Shown here piece after piece: positions 27,101 to 35,674 of a stretch of DNA of 64,000 nt. A model generated the notes under the pieces. The model was not told the DNA's origin and did no database searches. It saw only the letters and a list, made by a program, of their open reading frames with translations. Location of the stretch: NCBI GenBank assembly GCA_964477125.1, contig CAYZCZ010000001.1, forward strand, positions 44,419 to 108,418. The letters run 5' to 3'. A program made the position numbers and the translations under genes. Position 1 is the first letter of the stretch. Each line of letters starts with the position of its first letter. The DNA is from DALYDK01 sp964477125. Its GTDB lineage: Bacteria; Patescibacteriota; Saccharimonadia; Saccharimonadales; CAIOMD01.

Positions 27101-27758
27101 GCTTCTTTATGCCTTTGCTGTATAAGTACACTATTGCTAGCATGGTTAGATATCCTATAACTACCAAAGTGAAAGAAAAAGAAATTGTTAAAGGTTTTTT
27201 TGCAATGATAAAACCACAAAAACCAATAAAAGCTATCAAATTAGCAAAATACCAACTAGGCCATAAGGGTTTTAGTTCTTTTTTTTCATGTATTAAAGCT
27301 TTGCCAAGTTTAAAATTAGCCAGTAACCATACACCCAAAAAAACCAAAGCCAAACCCACAGATATTATCCTGGGTGTATTAAATATTAAGATTCCGCTTT
27401 GCATGTATGGTTCTGGTTTTATGCCGAATAACCGTACAACTATAAAAACTGCACCTACTAAGACGGTACTATATTCAACTATTTTCCAATTTTTTGCCGG
27501 AACAAATGATTCTAATAGCAAAATAGTTGCCACCACAAGCATTAAATCGCCAAATATAACCGCCGGTACAAGTGCGTCTATGGTTCCGCTAATAGATGCA
27601 AAGGCCCAAGCTGTACAAGCACCTACCATTAGAACATAAGCATATGCCAATGGTTTGGTTTTAAATCTAATTTTTTTATTTAATTTGATCTTGTCAGTAA
27701 CAACTGCAAACAAGCCAAAAGTTATGGCTAAAGATATAAACCCTACTGCTCCCCACAT
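27087..27758 (-). CDS. seven-TM membrane protein, unknown
   Basis: A 223-aa hydrophobic protein with about seven TM helices and basic cytoplasmic loops (DKIKLNKKIRFKTK, HEKKELK). I do not recognise a family; the loop pattern resembles small transporter-like or sensor proteins. It heads the block of minus-strand membrane genes and is divergent from plsY (53 nt gap). Confidence 0.55.
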   Translation of the reverse strand: MWGAVGFISLAITFGLFAVVTDKIKLNKKIRFKTKPLAYAYVLMVGACTAWAFASISGTIDALVPAVIFGDLMLVVATILLLESFVPAKNWKIVEYSTVLVGAVFIVVRLFGIKPEPYMQSGILIFNTPRIISVGLALVFLGVWLLANFKLGKALIHEKKELKPLWPSWYFANLIAFIGFCGFIIAKKPLTISFSFTLVVIGYLTMLAIVYLYSKGIKKHGKR

Positions 27759-27811
27759 ATTTTTTCCTTTTGATTAGGCTAATGCTAATAGTGTAATATT
27801 AAATATATCAA

Positions 27812-28378
27812 ATGCAAACAATAATTTTAGTAGTTTTCGCTTATCTATGTGGTTCAATTCCTTTTGGTAAAATCTTTGGTTTACTAAAAGGAATAGATAT
27901 ACAAAAAAGAGGAAGCGGTAATATTGGCTTTGCCAATGCAGTGCGCGTTCTTGGATGGCCACTAGGTGTTGCTGTTTTAGTTGGCGATGTGCTAAAAGGT
28001 TTTATACCAGTTTATATTGCAAACAATATTTTAGGAATTAGTGGAAATCAAATACTTTTGATAGGCCTAGCACCAATAATTGGTCATGCCTTTCCAATAT
28101 GGCTTAAATTCAGGGGAGGTAAGTCAATAGCAACAGGTCTTGGGGTTACCGCTGTGATTAGCCCTGTTTTGGCAGTTTGTGGGATTCTAACATATTTAAT
28201 AGCGTTTTCCGTGATAAAAAAGTCTGCTCCTTCATCATTAATTGGTACCTGGCTACTACCAATTTATGCAGTATTCATTAACCCACAGCTGGTTAATTAT
28301 TTTGTTATATTGGCATTATTTGCTACATATACCCACAGATCCAATATTAAGCAGTTTACTAATGCCAAATTTAACTAA
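27812..28378 (+). CDS. plsY: glycerol-3-phosphate acyltransferase PlsY
   Basis: Integral acyl-phosphate:glycerol-3-phosphate acyltransferase, first step of phosphatidate synthesis. Signature motifs are intact: AYLCGSIPFGKI, GSGNIGFANAVRVLG, GHAFPIWLKFRGGKSIATG and the final THRSNI. 188 aa, seven hydrophobic segments. The 3' end overlaps the start of cdsA by 17 nt. Many host-associated Saccharibacteria are thought to lack lipid synthesis, which makes plsY plus cdsA notable. Confidence 0.92.
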   Translation: MQTIILVVFAYLCGSIPFGKIFGLLKGIDIQKRGSGNIGFANAVRVLGWPLGVAVLVGDVLKGFIPVYIANNILGISGNQILLIGLAPIIGHAFPIWLKFRGGKSIATGLGVTAVISPVLAVCGILTYLIAFSVIKKSAPSSLIGTWLLPIYAVFINPQLVNYFVILALFATYTHRSNIKQFTNAKFN

Positions 28379-29069
28379 CTTATTAATTATATTCACAGTT
28401 ATATTTGTTGTTGGATATTTTTTGTCATATTATCTGTACAAAATAAACAATAAACAATTCAAAAAATCAGCTTTGCAAATAAAAATACTACTTTGGATTC
28501 CTATTTTTGCAGTGTTTTTAGTATTTATTTATGGGAATATAGCAATTAAATATATAGTTATTACATTTATTCTAATAAATGTAATAGTAGAAGTACTAAA
28601 TAACTATCAAAAATCTAAACAAAAATCTGTAGTTGTAGCATACGGATTATTAATAAGCCTATGTATTCTAACCATATTACCCATTAGCGTAAATAGCAAT
28701 GTACTAGTAATAGCCCTTTGTTTTAGCTCCGTTATGTCTGATGTATTCGCATTTTTCTTTGGCAATTTTTTTGGCAGACATAAATTACCACCATTTATTA
28801 ACAATAAGAAGAACTGGGAAGGGGTAATCGGCCAAATTGTTGGCGCATTTATTGGAATAGTGCTAATAAATTCTTTTGTAGGACATATCAACTTACTAAT
28901 ATTTATTCCAATTGCCCTTGGCTCTGCTTTAGGGGATCTTATTAACAGCACAGTTAAAAGAAAAGAAAACATAAAAGATTGGTCTAGCTCTTTGCCGGGT
29001 CACGGTGGGTATTTAGATAGATTTAGCAGTCTTGGCATTGCATGCCTATTAGTTTTCTTAACACTCTAA
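28362..29069 (+). CDS. cdsA: phosphatidate cytidylyltransferase
   Basis: Makes CDP-diacylglycerol from phosphatidate and CTP. The family signature is clear at the C-terminus: GSALGDLINSTVKRKENIKDW and LPGHGGYLDRFSS, the metal-binding and CDP-alcohol-like motif. I start at 28362 (MPNLTN), giving 235 aa with about seven TM segments; an ATG-less longer frame would overlap plsY by over 130 nt. Immediately convergent with the HIT gene (4 nt overlap). Confidence 0.9.
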   Translation: MPNLTNLLIIFTVIFVVGYFLSYYLYKINNKQFKKSALQIKILLWIPIFAVFLVFIYGNIAIKYIVITFILINVIVEVLNNYQKSKQKSVVVAYGLLISLCILTILPISVNSNVLVIALCFSSVMSDVFAFFFGNFFGRHKLPPFINNKKNWEGVIGQIVGAFIGIVLINSFVGHINLLIFIPIALGSALGDLINSTVKRKENIKDWSSSLPGHGGYLDRFSSLGIACLLVFLTL

Positions 29070-29491
29070 TTATTAATTAATATGTACGGCTTCTTAATAA
29101 AAAGAAAAGATTTTATATGCTTACCTGAAGCTTTAATAATATGAGTGTGTTGGTGGGCTGGCACCGTTTTAGTAGTATTGTTAATTCCGCGTGCGAAAAC
29201 ATCGTAGCCGTTACTTTCGTATTTAGACATTAAACCAAATATTTCATTTTTTTCTACAGAATCCAAATCGTTGAACGTACCAACGTGCCGTTTCGGAACA
29301 ATCATTAGATGATCTATTACAATTTGCTGATCCCAATAACTATATGGGAAGTCATTTTTAATCACATAACAACTTTCAAGTTTTTCAACTATTTCTCGTT
29401 TATTCATATCTTCACAAAAAGGGCAGTGGTTGTTATCTACGGTTTGTAAAAATTTTTTATAATTATTTCTAGATTGTCTATTTCTGTACAT
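29066..29491 (-). CDS. HIT-family nucleotide hydrolase
   Basis: A 141-aa HIT (histidine triad) protein with HQHTHII (HxHxHxx) as the catalytic triad, preceded by CPFCEDMN which looks like a partial zinc site, and KNDFPYSYWDQQIVIDHLMIVPKRHVGTFND. Members hydrolyse AMP-linked nucleotides or act on tRNA/protein adenylates. Substrate not determinable. It is convergent with cdsA. Confidence 0.85.
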   Translation of the reverse strand: MYRNRQSRNNYKKFLQTVDNNHCPFCEDMNKREIVEKLESCYVIKNDFPYSYWDQQIVIDHLMIVPKRHVGTFNDLDSVEKNEIFGLMSKYESNGYDVFARGINNTTKTVPAHQHTHIIKASGKHIKSFLFIKKPYILINN

Positions 29492-29541
29492 CCAACACTA
29501 GTATAAATGAACCAAAGTTTATTGCAAAATTGCATTAGGTA

Positions 29542-29547
29542 TATAAT
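29542..29547 (+). promoter_or_regulatory. -10 box next to the VKOR start codon
   Basis: TATAAT at 29542-29547 lies 6 nt before the ATG at 29554, with no Shine-Dalgarno between them. No clear -35 is found 16-18 nt upstream. The arrangement implies a leaderless mRNA. Confidence 0.35.
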
Positions 29548-29553
29548 ACAATT

Positions 29554-30138
29554 ATGAAAAATAAGCATAACTTTAACAGAAAATATACTTGGGCAATTCT
29601 TTTATTAAGTTCAGTAATTGGGCTTATAGCCTCTTTCGTACAAGCAATAGAAAGGATAGACTACGCTAAAAATCCCAAGCTTCCATTAAGCTGTGATGTA
29701 AATTCAGTATTTAGCTGTAGTAATGTTTTTGATGCTTGGCAATCTTCGGTCTTTGGTTTTTCTAACAGCCTAATGTGCATAGTCTTTTTCACCCTTATAT
29801 TAGGAGTAGCCTTGGCCGGTATTACTGGGAGTTTAATAAAAACCAAACTTAAGTATTTAATGCAGTTTTTTTCTATATTTTTCTTGGGTTTTGGAGCCTG
29901 GTATTTACACCAAAGCGCATTTGTTATTGATAGCCTCTGTATTTTTTGTATATTCTGCTACAGTGCAGTTATTGCAATTAACTGGGCTTGGCTGAGGTTA
30001 AACGTGGCTGACTATAAACTGTCTCAAAACAGTAGAAATAAAGTTAATAAAGCTCTTAGTAGCGGTATTGATACATTTTTATGGGTACTATGGGCAATCA
30101 TTATTGCCAGTATGTTATACGTAGGAATTAAATACTAA
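29554..30138 (+). CDS. vitamin K epoxide reductase-family protein (VKOR)
   Basis: Membrane oxidase of disulfide-forming pathways. Four to five TM helices; cysteine motifs in the first loop (LSCDVNSVFSCSNVF) and in the third TM (LCIFCIFC, containing the CxxC active site). 194 aa; no thioredoxin domain is fused. In other bacteria it recycles DsbA; no DsbA gene is in the window. It could oxidise cysteines in secreted proteins such as those at 58.4 kb (inference). Confidence 0.85.
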   Translation: MKNKHNFNRKYTWAILLLSSVIGLIASFVQAIERIDYAKNPKLPLSCDVNSVFSCSNVFDAWQSSVFGFSNSLMCIVFFTLILGVALAGITGSLIKTKLKYLMQFFSIFFLGFGAWYLHQSAFVIDSLCIFCIFCYSAVIAINWAWLRLNVADYKLSQNSRNKVNKALSSGIDTFLWVLWAIIIASMLYVGIKY

Positions 30139-30141
30139 GTT

Positions 30142-31308
30142 TTACAACTTTTTAAGGCTAGATTCTAGTGACTTAATAATATCTTGGGCACCTTCGAACC
30201 CTACCGATAACCTAAAGAAACTTTTACTAATGCCAAGGCTTTGACGTTTTTCGTCCGATAAACTTCTATGGCTCATTGTAGCTGGGTGTGAAATTATCGT
30301 TTCCGGGCTAGCTAAGCTTTCGGCAAATACAATAATTTCATTCTTTTGAATATCTGTTACAAATTTTTTCAGATTCTCATACCTGGTTTCGTTGAGCTCT
30401 AGTGAAATAACTCCGCCAAATCCGTTTTTTGCATAAACTGCATCAAAACTATTTTGTTTCTTTAACGCAGGATAATTAACCTTTTTTATCTTAGGGTGAG
30501 TTTGTAAAAATTTAGCAACCTCATCAGCAGTGTCGCTTACTCTACGCCATCTTAAACCCAATGTTTTTAGCTCTTGTATAAATCTGTAGCTTTCGTCGGG
30601 GCTCAACAGGGCACCAACCGACCACTGCAACCAAACATGACGTTCGTGCCATTTTTTGTTTTTGGTAATTAAAGCCCCACCTAAGCAATCGTTGTGACCA
30701 CCAAAATATTTGCTTAAACTATATAAAACGGTACCAGCTCCGTAATCAAATGGATTAATGCTCGAGGGTGGTGTAAAAGTAGCGTCAACAACAAGTTCTA
30801 GCTTATGTTTTTTAGCAATTTTTGAAACTCTCGTTAAGTCAGTAACATTTAAAGATGGGTTAGTTATTGTTTCTACAAAAATTGCCTTGGTAGTTGGCTT
30901 GAACGCTTTGGCTACTTCTTTTTCATTCTCAACATCTATGTGACTTACCAATATGCCATAATCTTTAAAAAGCTGTTCTAAAAGCCGTACAGTTCCACCA
31001 TATAGTTCTTTCCCGCAAATAATATGGTCGCCAGGCAAAAAATTAAACAATAACATTGTTGTTGCAGCGTCGCCTGAACCGAAAACAGTTGCTTGGCCTT
31101 GGCCTAGGATTAACTCAAGCTTTTTTTCTAAAATACTTCGTGTTGGGTTTTTGCCACGTGAATATGCCCAAGCAGATTCAACTCCAAATTCTGGCTGTCT
31201 GAAAGTTTTAGTCCTAACCAACAGTGGAGCAATTGCCCCAAACTGGGCATCAGGTGATTCACCGGCATGGACAAACTTAGTGTTAAGAGATTGATAATTT
31301 TTTGACAT
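30142..31308 (-). CDS. Cys/Met metabolism PLP-dependent enzyme (trans-sulfuration type)
   Basis: A 388-aa fold-type I PLP enzyme of the cystathionine gamma-synthase/gamma-lyase/O-acetylhomoserine sulfhydrylase superfamily. The cofactor-binding Lys lies in YSLSKYFGGHND and the PLP loop in FGSGDAATTMLLF; the Asp is in ELVVDATFTPP. The C-terminus ends with SVGFEGAQDIIKSLE. It is preceded by a SAM-I riboswitch, so its product belongs to methionine/SAM metabolism. The exact reaction cannot be told from motifs. Ribosome site AAAGGA lies 7 nt before the ATG. Confidence 0.88.
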   Translation of the reverse strand: MSKNYQSLNTKFVHAGESPDAQFGAIAPLLVRTKTFRQPEFGVESAWAYSRGKNPTRSILEKKLELILGQGQATVFGSGDAATTMLLFNFLPGDHIICGKELYGGTVRLLEQLFKDYGILVSHIDVENEKEVAKAFKPTTKAIFVETITNPSLNVTDLTRVSKIAKKHKLELVVDATFTPPSSINPFDYGAGTVLYSLSKYFGGHNDCLGGALITKNKKWHERHVWLQWSVGALLSPDESYRFIQELKTLGLRWRRVSDTADEVAKFLQTHPKIKKVNYPALKKQNSFDAVYAKNGFGGVISLELNETRYENLKKFVTDIQKNEIIVFAESLASPETIISHPATMSHRSLSDEKRQSLGISKSFFRLSVGFEGAQDIIKSLESSLKKL

Positions 31309-31452
31309 TTATATCCTTTCATATACAAGTGTGAAAAGATATAAATGCATATCATTGCCACACTTGTGGCCTAGTTGGAGCACCTTTCCCAATATTGTTG
31401 GATAGGTTGCTGACAGGTCGTTGGGCTAGATCCCTCGCTGCACTCTTGATAT
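31309..31452 (-). promoter_or_regulatory. SAM-I riboswitch with RBS-sequestering platform
   Basis: On the minus strand the leader reads like an S-box: P1 strand ATATCA (31452-31447), then the conserved AGAGTGCAGCGAGGGATC, TAGCCCAACGACCTG, GTCAGCAACC, GGTGCTCCAA core, a P4 hairpin GCCAC/GTGGC, and P1 partner TGATAT (31354-31349). Downstream, TGAAAGGATAT (31321-31311) can pair with ATATCTTTTCA (31342-31332) and hide the Shine-Dalgarno AAAGGA. A competing 9-bp pairing links ACAAGTGTG in P4 (31367-31359) with CACACTTGT (31333-31325). This is a translational OFF switch: SAM would stabilise P4 and release the sequestering hairpin. Confidence 0.85.
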
Positions 31453-31535
31453 TAAATTGTTAATGAACTTAAAGCTTAGCAGTATATTTAGTTAAGCACA
31501 ACTACTATGTTAATTTATGGTACTATTCAATCATT

Positions 31536-32750
31536 GTGATTGTGGTAAAAAGCAATAAAAAACGACGCCGAATAATTATTGCATGCGCAGTAATACTTTT
31601 AATCAGTTCAGCTATCTTGACTTTTTACTGGAACAAAAACCAATCTAATTCCAAAATAGAACCAGCAGTATATGGTCAGGAAATAAAAAAACCAACAATA
31701 GTGTCTGCAAGCAGTAGGTTACTAATAGTGGGGGATGTTTTTTGGGGCAGACAATATGAAAGAAAACGACTGAACAACGAACCGAATGCAATTCAATTCC
31801 CATTTTCTGGTTTAGCGTCTTACGATAAAGCTAAATATAACTCCTGGATTGCGGACGTAGAATGCCCAATTACAGACAGAAATATTGATTTTCAAACACA
31901 ATGGGATGCCATAGCTCTTAACTGCCGACCTGAATTTACCAGCGAATTTGCAAAATGGTTCGATATTGCCACTCTAGCCAATAACCATATGTATGATATT
32001 GACCAAGAAGTTGGCTATGAATCTACCACCGCTAACCTAGACAAAAATAATATTCAGTATTTTGGTCATTACCTTGCTTCAAAGCACGATAAAGCATGCA
32101 AAGTTATTACTGTAGGTATAGATTTAAAATACTCAGACAATACAAATAAGAAATCTAAGCTACCCCTTGCTATGTGTGGTTACCACGGAGTAATATCTAT
32201 ACCAACTCCTGAAGACATCGCTGAAATAAGTAAATACTCTGATAAGTTTATTACTATTGTCATGCCTCATATGGGAGTTGAATATCAGGCTAAAGCTGAT
32301 GGTATTAAAACTACAACTTACCGTGCAATGGTAGACGCTGGAGCCGACTTAATTGCTGGGGGCCATCCGCACTGGGTGCAAAATACTGAGGTCTATAAAA
32401 ATAAATTAATTGTTTACAGCCTAGGAAACTTTATCTTTGACCAGCAAGGAAGCAATGATGTTCAAAGATCAATTGCTTTAGACGCCACTATGGAATTTTC
32501 ATCTCCAGAACAAATTAATATTTTGGAAAAATGGCTAGCACTATCAGGTGATTGTATGAATATTGCTAGTTGTTCGAATGAAAAATTAGCCAATGTTTCA
32601 AAAGCTGTATCGTTGCCAAAAATAAACTATGACCTTATAGTTGGCCAGCAAAAAGGTTTGGTTCAGGCAAAATCAACGGACATTGCGACCATCAACCAAG
32701 TTTTGACAAGGGCTTCATGGGCCAGCACCAAAGCCAATTTAGGCCAATAA
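31536..32750 (+). CDS. CapA-family metallophosphatase-like protein
   Basis: A 404-aa protein of the bacterial capsule/poly-gamma-glutamate family (PGA_cap). A signal anchor (IIIACAVILLISSAILTFYW, about residues 14-33) precedes the calcineurin-like domain: LLIVGDVFWGR, DIATLANNHMYDI, VMPHMGVEYQ, LIAGGHPHWVQ and VYSLGNFIFDQ carry the conserved D/H/N residues. Probably extracytoplasmic, membrane anchored. Start GTG at 31536 has TACTAT 9 nt upstream and no Shine-Dalgarno; a second GTG at 31542 is possible. Substrate unknown, likely a phosphate ester or envelope polymer. Confidence 0.8.
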   Translation: MIVVKSNKKRRRIIIACAVILLISSAILTFYWNKNQSNSKIEPAVYGQEIKKPTIVSASSRLLIVGDVFWGRQYERKRLNNEPNAIQFPFSGLASYDKAKYNSWIADVECPITDRNIDFQTQWDAIALNCRPEFTSEFAKWFDIATLANNHMYDIDQEVGYESTTANLDKNNIQYFGHYLASKHDKACKVITVGIDLKYSDNTNKKSKLPLAMCGYHGVISIPTPEDIAEISKYSDKFITIVMPHMGVEYQAKADGIKTTTYRAMVDAGADLIAGGHPHWVQNTEVYKNKLIVYSLGNFIFDQQGSNDVQRSIALDATMEFSSPEQINILEKWLALSGDCMNIASCSNEKLANVSKAVSLPKINYDLIVGQQKGLVQAKSTDIATINQVLTRASWASTKANLGQ

Positions 32751-32994
32751 ATATTTGTTAGATAATATTAAACATAAGAAATATTTGTTAAATTTTAAGT
32801 ATTGTGCTATAGTTAATTGTTATTCAATGAACCCGTAGTGTTTGGATATTAAGTTTTTTAGTTAATGCAACCCTCACAATACGGCTTACAAGCAATTTTT
32901 CGCTTGTGCATATTATGAGTTCGTTGTTTGCCAACTTATCAAACACAATGGCTAGATATATATTTAGTCTAATTACGAAAGGGTTCATTTTTTT

Positions 32995-34203
32995 ATGGGC
33001 TATTACCAAAACAACCGTGCTGGATCACGGAATAATTCAAGAAACTCAAACCGCAGTTATGGTGGTGGAGGCGGTCGCCGTAAGGGACCAAATAAACAGT
33101 ACATTCACCCTTCAAAATTCGTTAAGGCTGCAAAGCCAGTTGAAGTAACTGAATATACACCAATGCATACTTTTGCAGACTTTAATTTGCACGAGCTTTT
33201 ACAAAATAACTTAGATACGCTTGGATATACATATCCATCTGCCATTCAAGACCAAGCACTACAACCTGGTTTAGCCGGCAAAGATGTAGTTGGTGTTGCT
33301 AACACTGGTACGGGTAAAACTGCTGCCTTTGGGATACCTATGTTACACAAACTTATTAGTGAGCGTGGTCATAGAGCACTTATAATGGCTCCAACACGTG
33401 AACTTGCCCAACAGATTGAACGAGAACTTAAGGCAATAGGTAAAGGCTGTGGGGTTCAAGGGGCATTATTAATTGGTGGAACACCAATGAGACCTCAATT
33501 AGATGATTTACGTCGTAACCCTGATATTATCGTGGGTACGCCTGGCCGTATTAAAGACCATATGGAACGCGGTACTCTTAAGCTAGAGGACGTTAACCTT
33601 ATCGCTCTCGATGAAGTAGATCGCATGTTAGACATGGGTTTTGTACACGATATGCGTGATATATTAAAGCACGCAAGCTCTGAACGTCAGTCATTCTTTT
33701 TCTCTGCTACATTAGACCGTACCGTTCGTCAGTTAATTAACGACTTTTCAAAAGAACCTGTAGAAATTCAAGTGAAAACAGGTGAAACATGTGATAATGT
33801 CGAGCAAGATATTGTTCCTTACACAAGAGACGATAATAAAATTGATCTTTTACATGAACTTCTTATTAAAGATGGCACTACTAAAGCTATCATCTTTGAC
33901 GAAACTCAACGTAGTGTAGAAAAGCTTCACATGGACTTAACAAACCGTGGCTTTAAAACCGACGCTATCCATGGCGCAAAAAGCCAAGGCCAACGTCAAC
34001 GAGCATTACGTAAATTTACCGATAACCAGGTTAACATTCTTGTTGCAACAGACGTTGCGGCCAGGGGAATTGATGTTGCTGATATAACTCATGTTATTAA
34101 CTACACAACTCCACAAACCTATGATGATTACGTTCACCGTATCGGCCGAACCGGTCGTGCTGGTAAAACTGGATTTGCATTTACATTTGTAGAAGCACGT
34201 TAA
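32995..34203 (+). CDS. DEAD-box RNA helicase (DEVD variant)
   Basis: RNA-dependent ATPase. Motifs: Q-motif region PSAIQDQALQPGLAG; Walker A ANTGTGKTAAFG; Ia APTRELAQQ; TPGRIKDH; motif II reads DEVD, not DEAD; SATLD; HRIGRTGRAG. 402 aa, with an N-terminal Gly/Arg/Asn-rich tail (residues about 8-30) and no C-terminal extension. A 244 nt non-coding leader (32751-32994) precedes it, containing the hairpin ACAAGC/GCTTGT, as is common for cold-shock helicases. The AAGGG site is 12 nt before the ATG. Confidence 0.93.
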   Translation: MGYYQNNRAGSRNNSRNSNRSYGGGGGRRKGPNKQYIHPSKFVKAAKPVEVTEYTPMHTFADFNLHELLQNNLDTLGYTYPSAIQDQALQPGLAGKDVVGVANTGTGKTAAFGIPMLHKLISERGHRALIMAPTRELAQQIERELKAIGKGCGVQGALLIGGTPMRPQLDDLRRNPDIIVGTPGRIKDHMERGTLKLEDVNLIALDEVDRMLDMGFVHDMRDILKHASSERQSFFFSATLDRTVRQLINDFSKEPVEIQVKTGETCDNVEQDIVPYTRDDNKIDLLHELLIKDGTTKAIIFDETQRSVEKLHMDLTNRGFKTDAIHGAKSQGQRQRALRKFTDNQVNILVATDVAARGIDVADITHVINYTTPQTYDDYVHRIGRTGRAGKTGFAFTFVEAR

Positions 34204-34222
34204 ATAGACAGTTTCTTTATTA

Positions 34223-34256
34223 AAAACACTCAGAATTACAAGCTGAGTGTTTTTTT
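34223..34256 (+). terminator. bidirectional terminator between the helicase and ackA
   Basis: Inverted repeat AAAACACTCAG/CTGAGTGTTTT (11 bp, loop of 9) sits between two convergent genes. T-runs on both sides (TTTTTTAA on the plus strand, TTTTTAA on the minus) make it usable in either direction. Confidence 0.88.
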
Positions 34257-34266
34257 AATTATAACT

Positions 34267-35439
34267 TTAATTATAGATTCGAGTTAGCCTAGCTATCTCG
34301 GCTTCTTCATCAGTAGGCACTACTATTACTTGATTAACCCTTGTTCTGGTACTGATAACTGTTGGCACTAATGGATCATAGCACTTATTATTCCGTCTAT
34401 TATCAATATTCAAACCAAAAGAATCTAAATCACTGACTATTAATCTACGCATAAATGCCGATCTGGTTCCGGCCGTTCCAGTGAAAACTAAGGTATCGAT
34501 ACCATTAAGCGTAGCCACCATTTGCCCAATAGCTTTTTTAACACTATAGGCATAGGTTTTTAATGCTAAACGTGCCAATGGGTCATCTGCCTCATGTCTT
34601 TCAATTAAATATCTAATATCATCTGATTGTTTACTTAAGCCAAGAAGGCCACATTCTTTATTTAGATAGTTTTCAATACCAGCGTCATCCATTTGTAAGT
34701 GTTGTTTGATGGCCATCGCTGCACCAAAGTCTAGGCTTCCAGATCTGGTTGACATTACTAAACCTTCTAAAGGGGAATATCCCATCGTGTTATCTACACT
34801 AATGCCTTGTTTGACAGCCGTAACACTCGCCCCGCTACCAAGATGACAAATAACCATTCGGTTTGGTAAATCATAGCTCATCTTTCTAGTTACCGATGAA
34901 GCCGATAAACCATGATAGCCATAACGTTTAATCCCAATAGAATTTGCAAGCTCAATATCAACCCCGTAGTTCCAGGCAAAGTCCGGCTTGGTAACGTGGA
35001 ATGAACTGTCGCTTACTCCAATAACATCTAGGCTACCAAAATGGCTTCTTATCGCATTTAATTCATTTATCGATGCGGTTATATGTAACGGAGCGCGTGA
35101 TTTTAGAATTTTTAGCTGTTTTAAAGCTTCGTCATCTATCAACCGGTTTTGTAAGAAATATTCGCTTGGTGCTACTATTCGTAAACCAACCCTAACTATA
35201 ATATCTTTTTCAGAGACAAGATTTAGCTCACGTAAAATTGGCTCTACAAGCTTAATACTGTCTTCTATACTATTAATATCACAAATACGCGTTTCGTTTA
35301 TTTTAACAGATATAATATGACATTTAATTTGTAATCTTTCATATTCAAAATGTATCTTTACTCGCTGAACGCCTTTTTTATATAAAGCATACTTCCGGCT
35401 TGATGTCCCGGGATTAGATACAAGTATTAATGAGTCCAT
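34267..35439 (-). CDS. ackA: acetate kinase
   Basis: Converts acetyl phosphate and ADP to acetate and ATP. The start reads VSNPGTSSRKYAL (canonical NAGSSSLK), then ICHLGSGASVTAV, DNTMGYSPLEGLVMSTRSG, VFTGTAGTRSA (adenine-binding) are all intact. 390 aa, normal. No pta is next to it. Its gene ends at the bidirectional terminator shared with the helicase. Confidence 0.94.
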   Translation of the reverse strand: MDSLILVSNPGTSSRKYALYKKGVQRVKIHFEYERLQIKCHIISVKINETRICDINSIEDSIKLVEPILRELNLVSEKDIIVRVGLRIVAPSEYFLQNRLIDDEALKQLKILKSRAPLHITASINELNAIRSHFGSLDVIGVSDSSFHVTKPDFAWNYGVDIELANSIGIKRYGYHGLSASSVTRKMSYDLPNRMVICHLGSGASVTAVKQGISVDNTMGYSPLEGLVMSTRSGSLDFGAAMAIKQHLQMDDAGIENYLNKECGLLGLSKQSDDIRYLIERHEADDPLARLALKTYAYSVKKAIGQMVATLNGIDTLVFTGTAGTRSAFMRRLIVSDLDSFGLNIDNRRNNKCYDPLVPTVISTRTRVNQVIVVPTDEEAEIARLTRIYN

Positions 35440-35629
35440 TTGATCCCAATATTTTTTAAAACATGAAAAAAATTTATATGCGCTACAAAACTAGCATTGT
35501 TTGTAAACAATAATTTGTAATTTCTCACCTAGAATTATCCACCCCTATATTAATATAAAGCTCTAATGCTTACATAGTAGCATCTAAAAATGTAAATGTT
35601 AAGCAACACGCTCATGTCTAAATTTAAAA

Positions 35630-35657
35630 AATACAGCGCCAAACTTGACGCTGTATT
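35630..35657 (-). terminator. terminator for the repeat protein gene
   Basis: On the minus strand, AATACAGCG/CGCTGTATT (9 bp, loop of 10) is followed by TTTTTT. It lies 17 nt downstream of the stop of the 188-aa repeat protein (minus strand). The gap 35440-35674 otherwise holds no gene. Confidence 0.8.
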
Positions 35658-35674
35658 ATAAAGAGCATTACTTA

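Noticed and set aside
27109..27639. plus-strand ORF of 176 codons opposite the seven-TM gene
   Set aside because: The minus-strand frame has proper TM segments and operon overlap, whereas this frame is Lys/Thr-rich and lacks any domain.
32751..32994. possible riboswitch or small RNA ahead of the DEAD-box gene
   Set aside because: Only one short hairpin is clear and no known motif was seen; more likely an ordinary cold-shock-type 5' leader.
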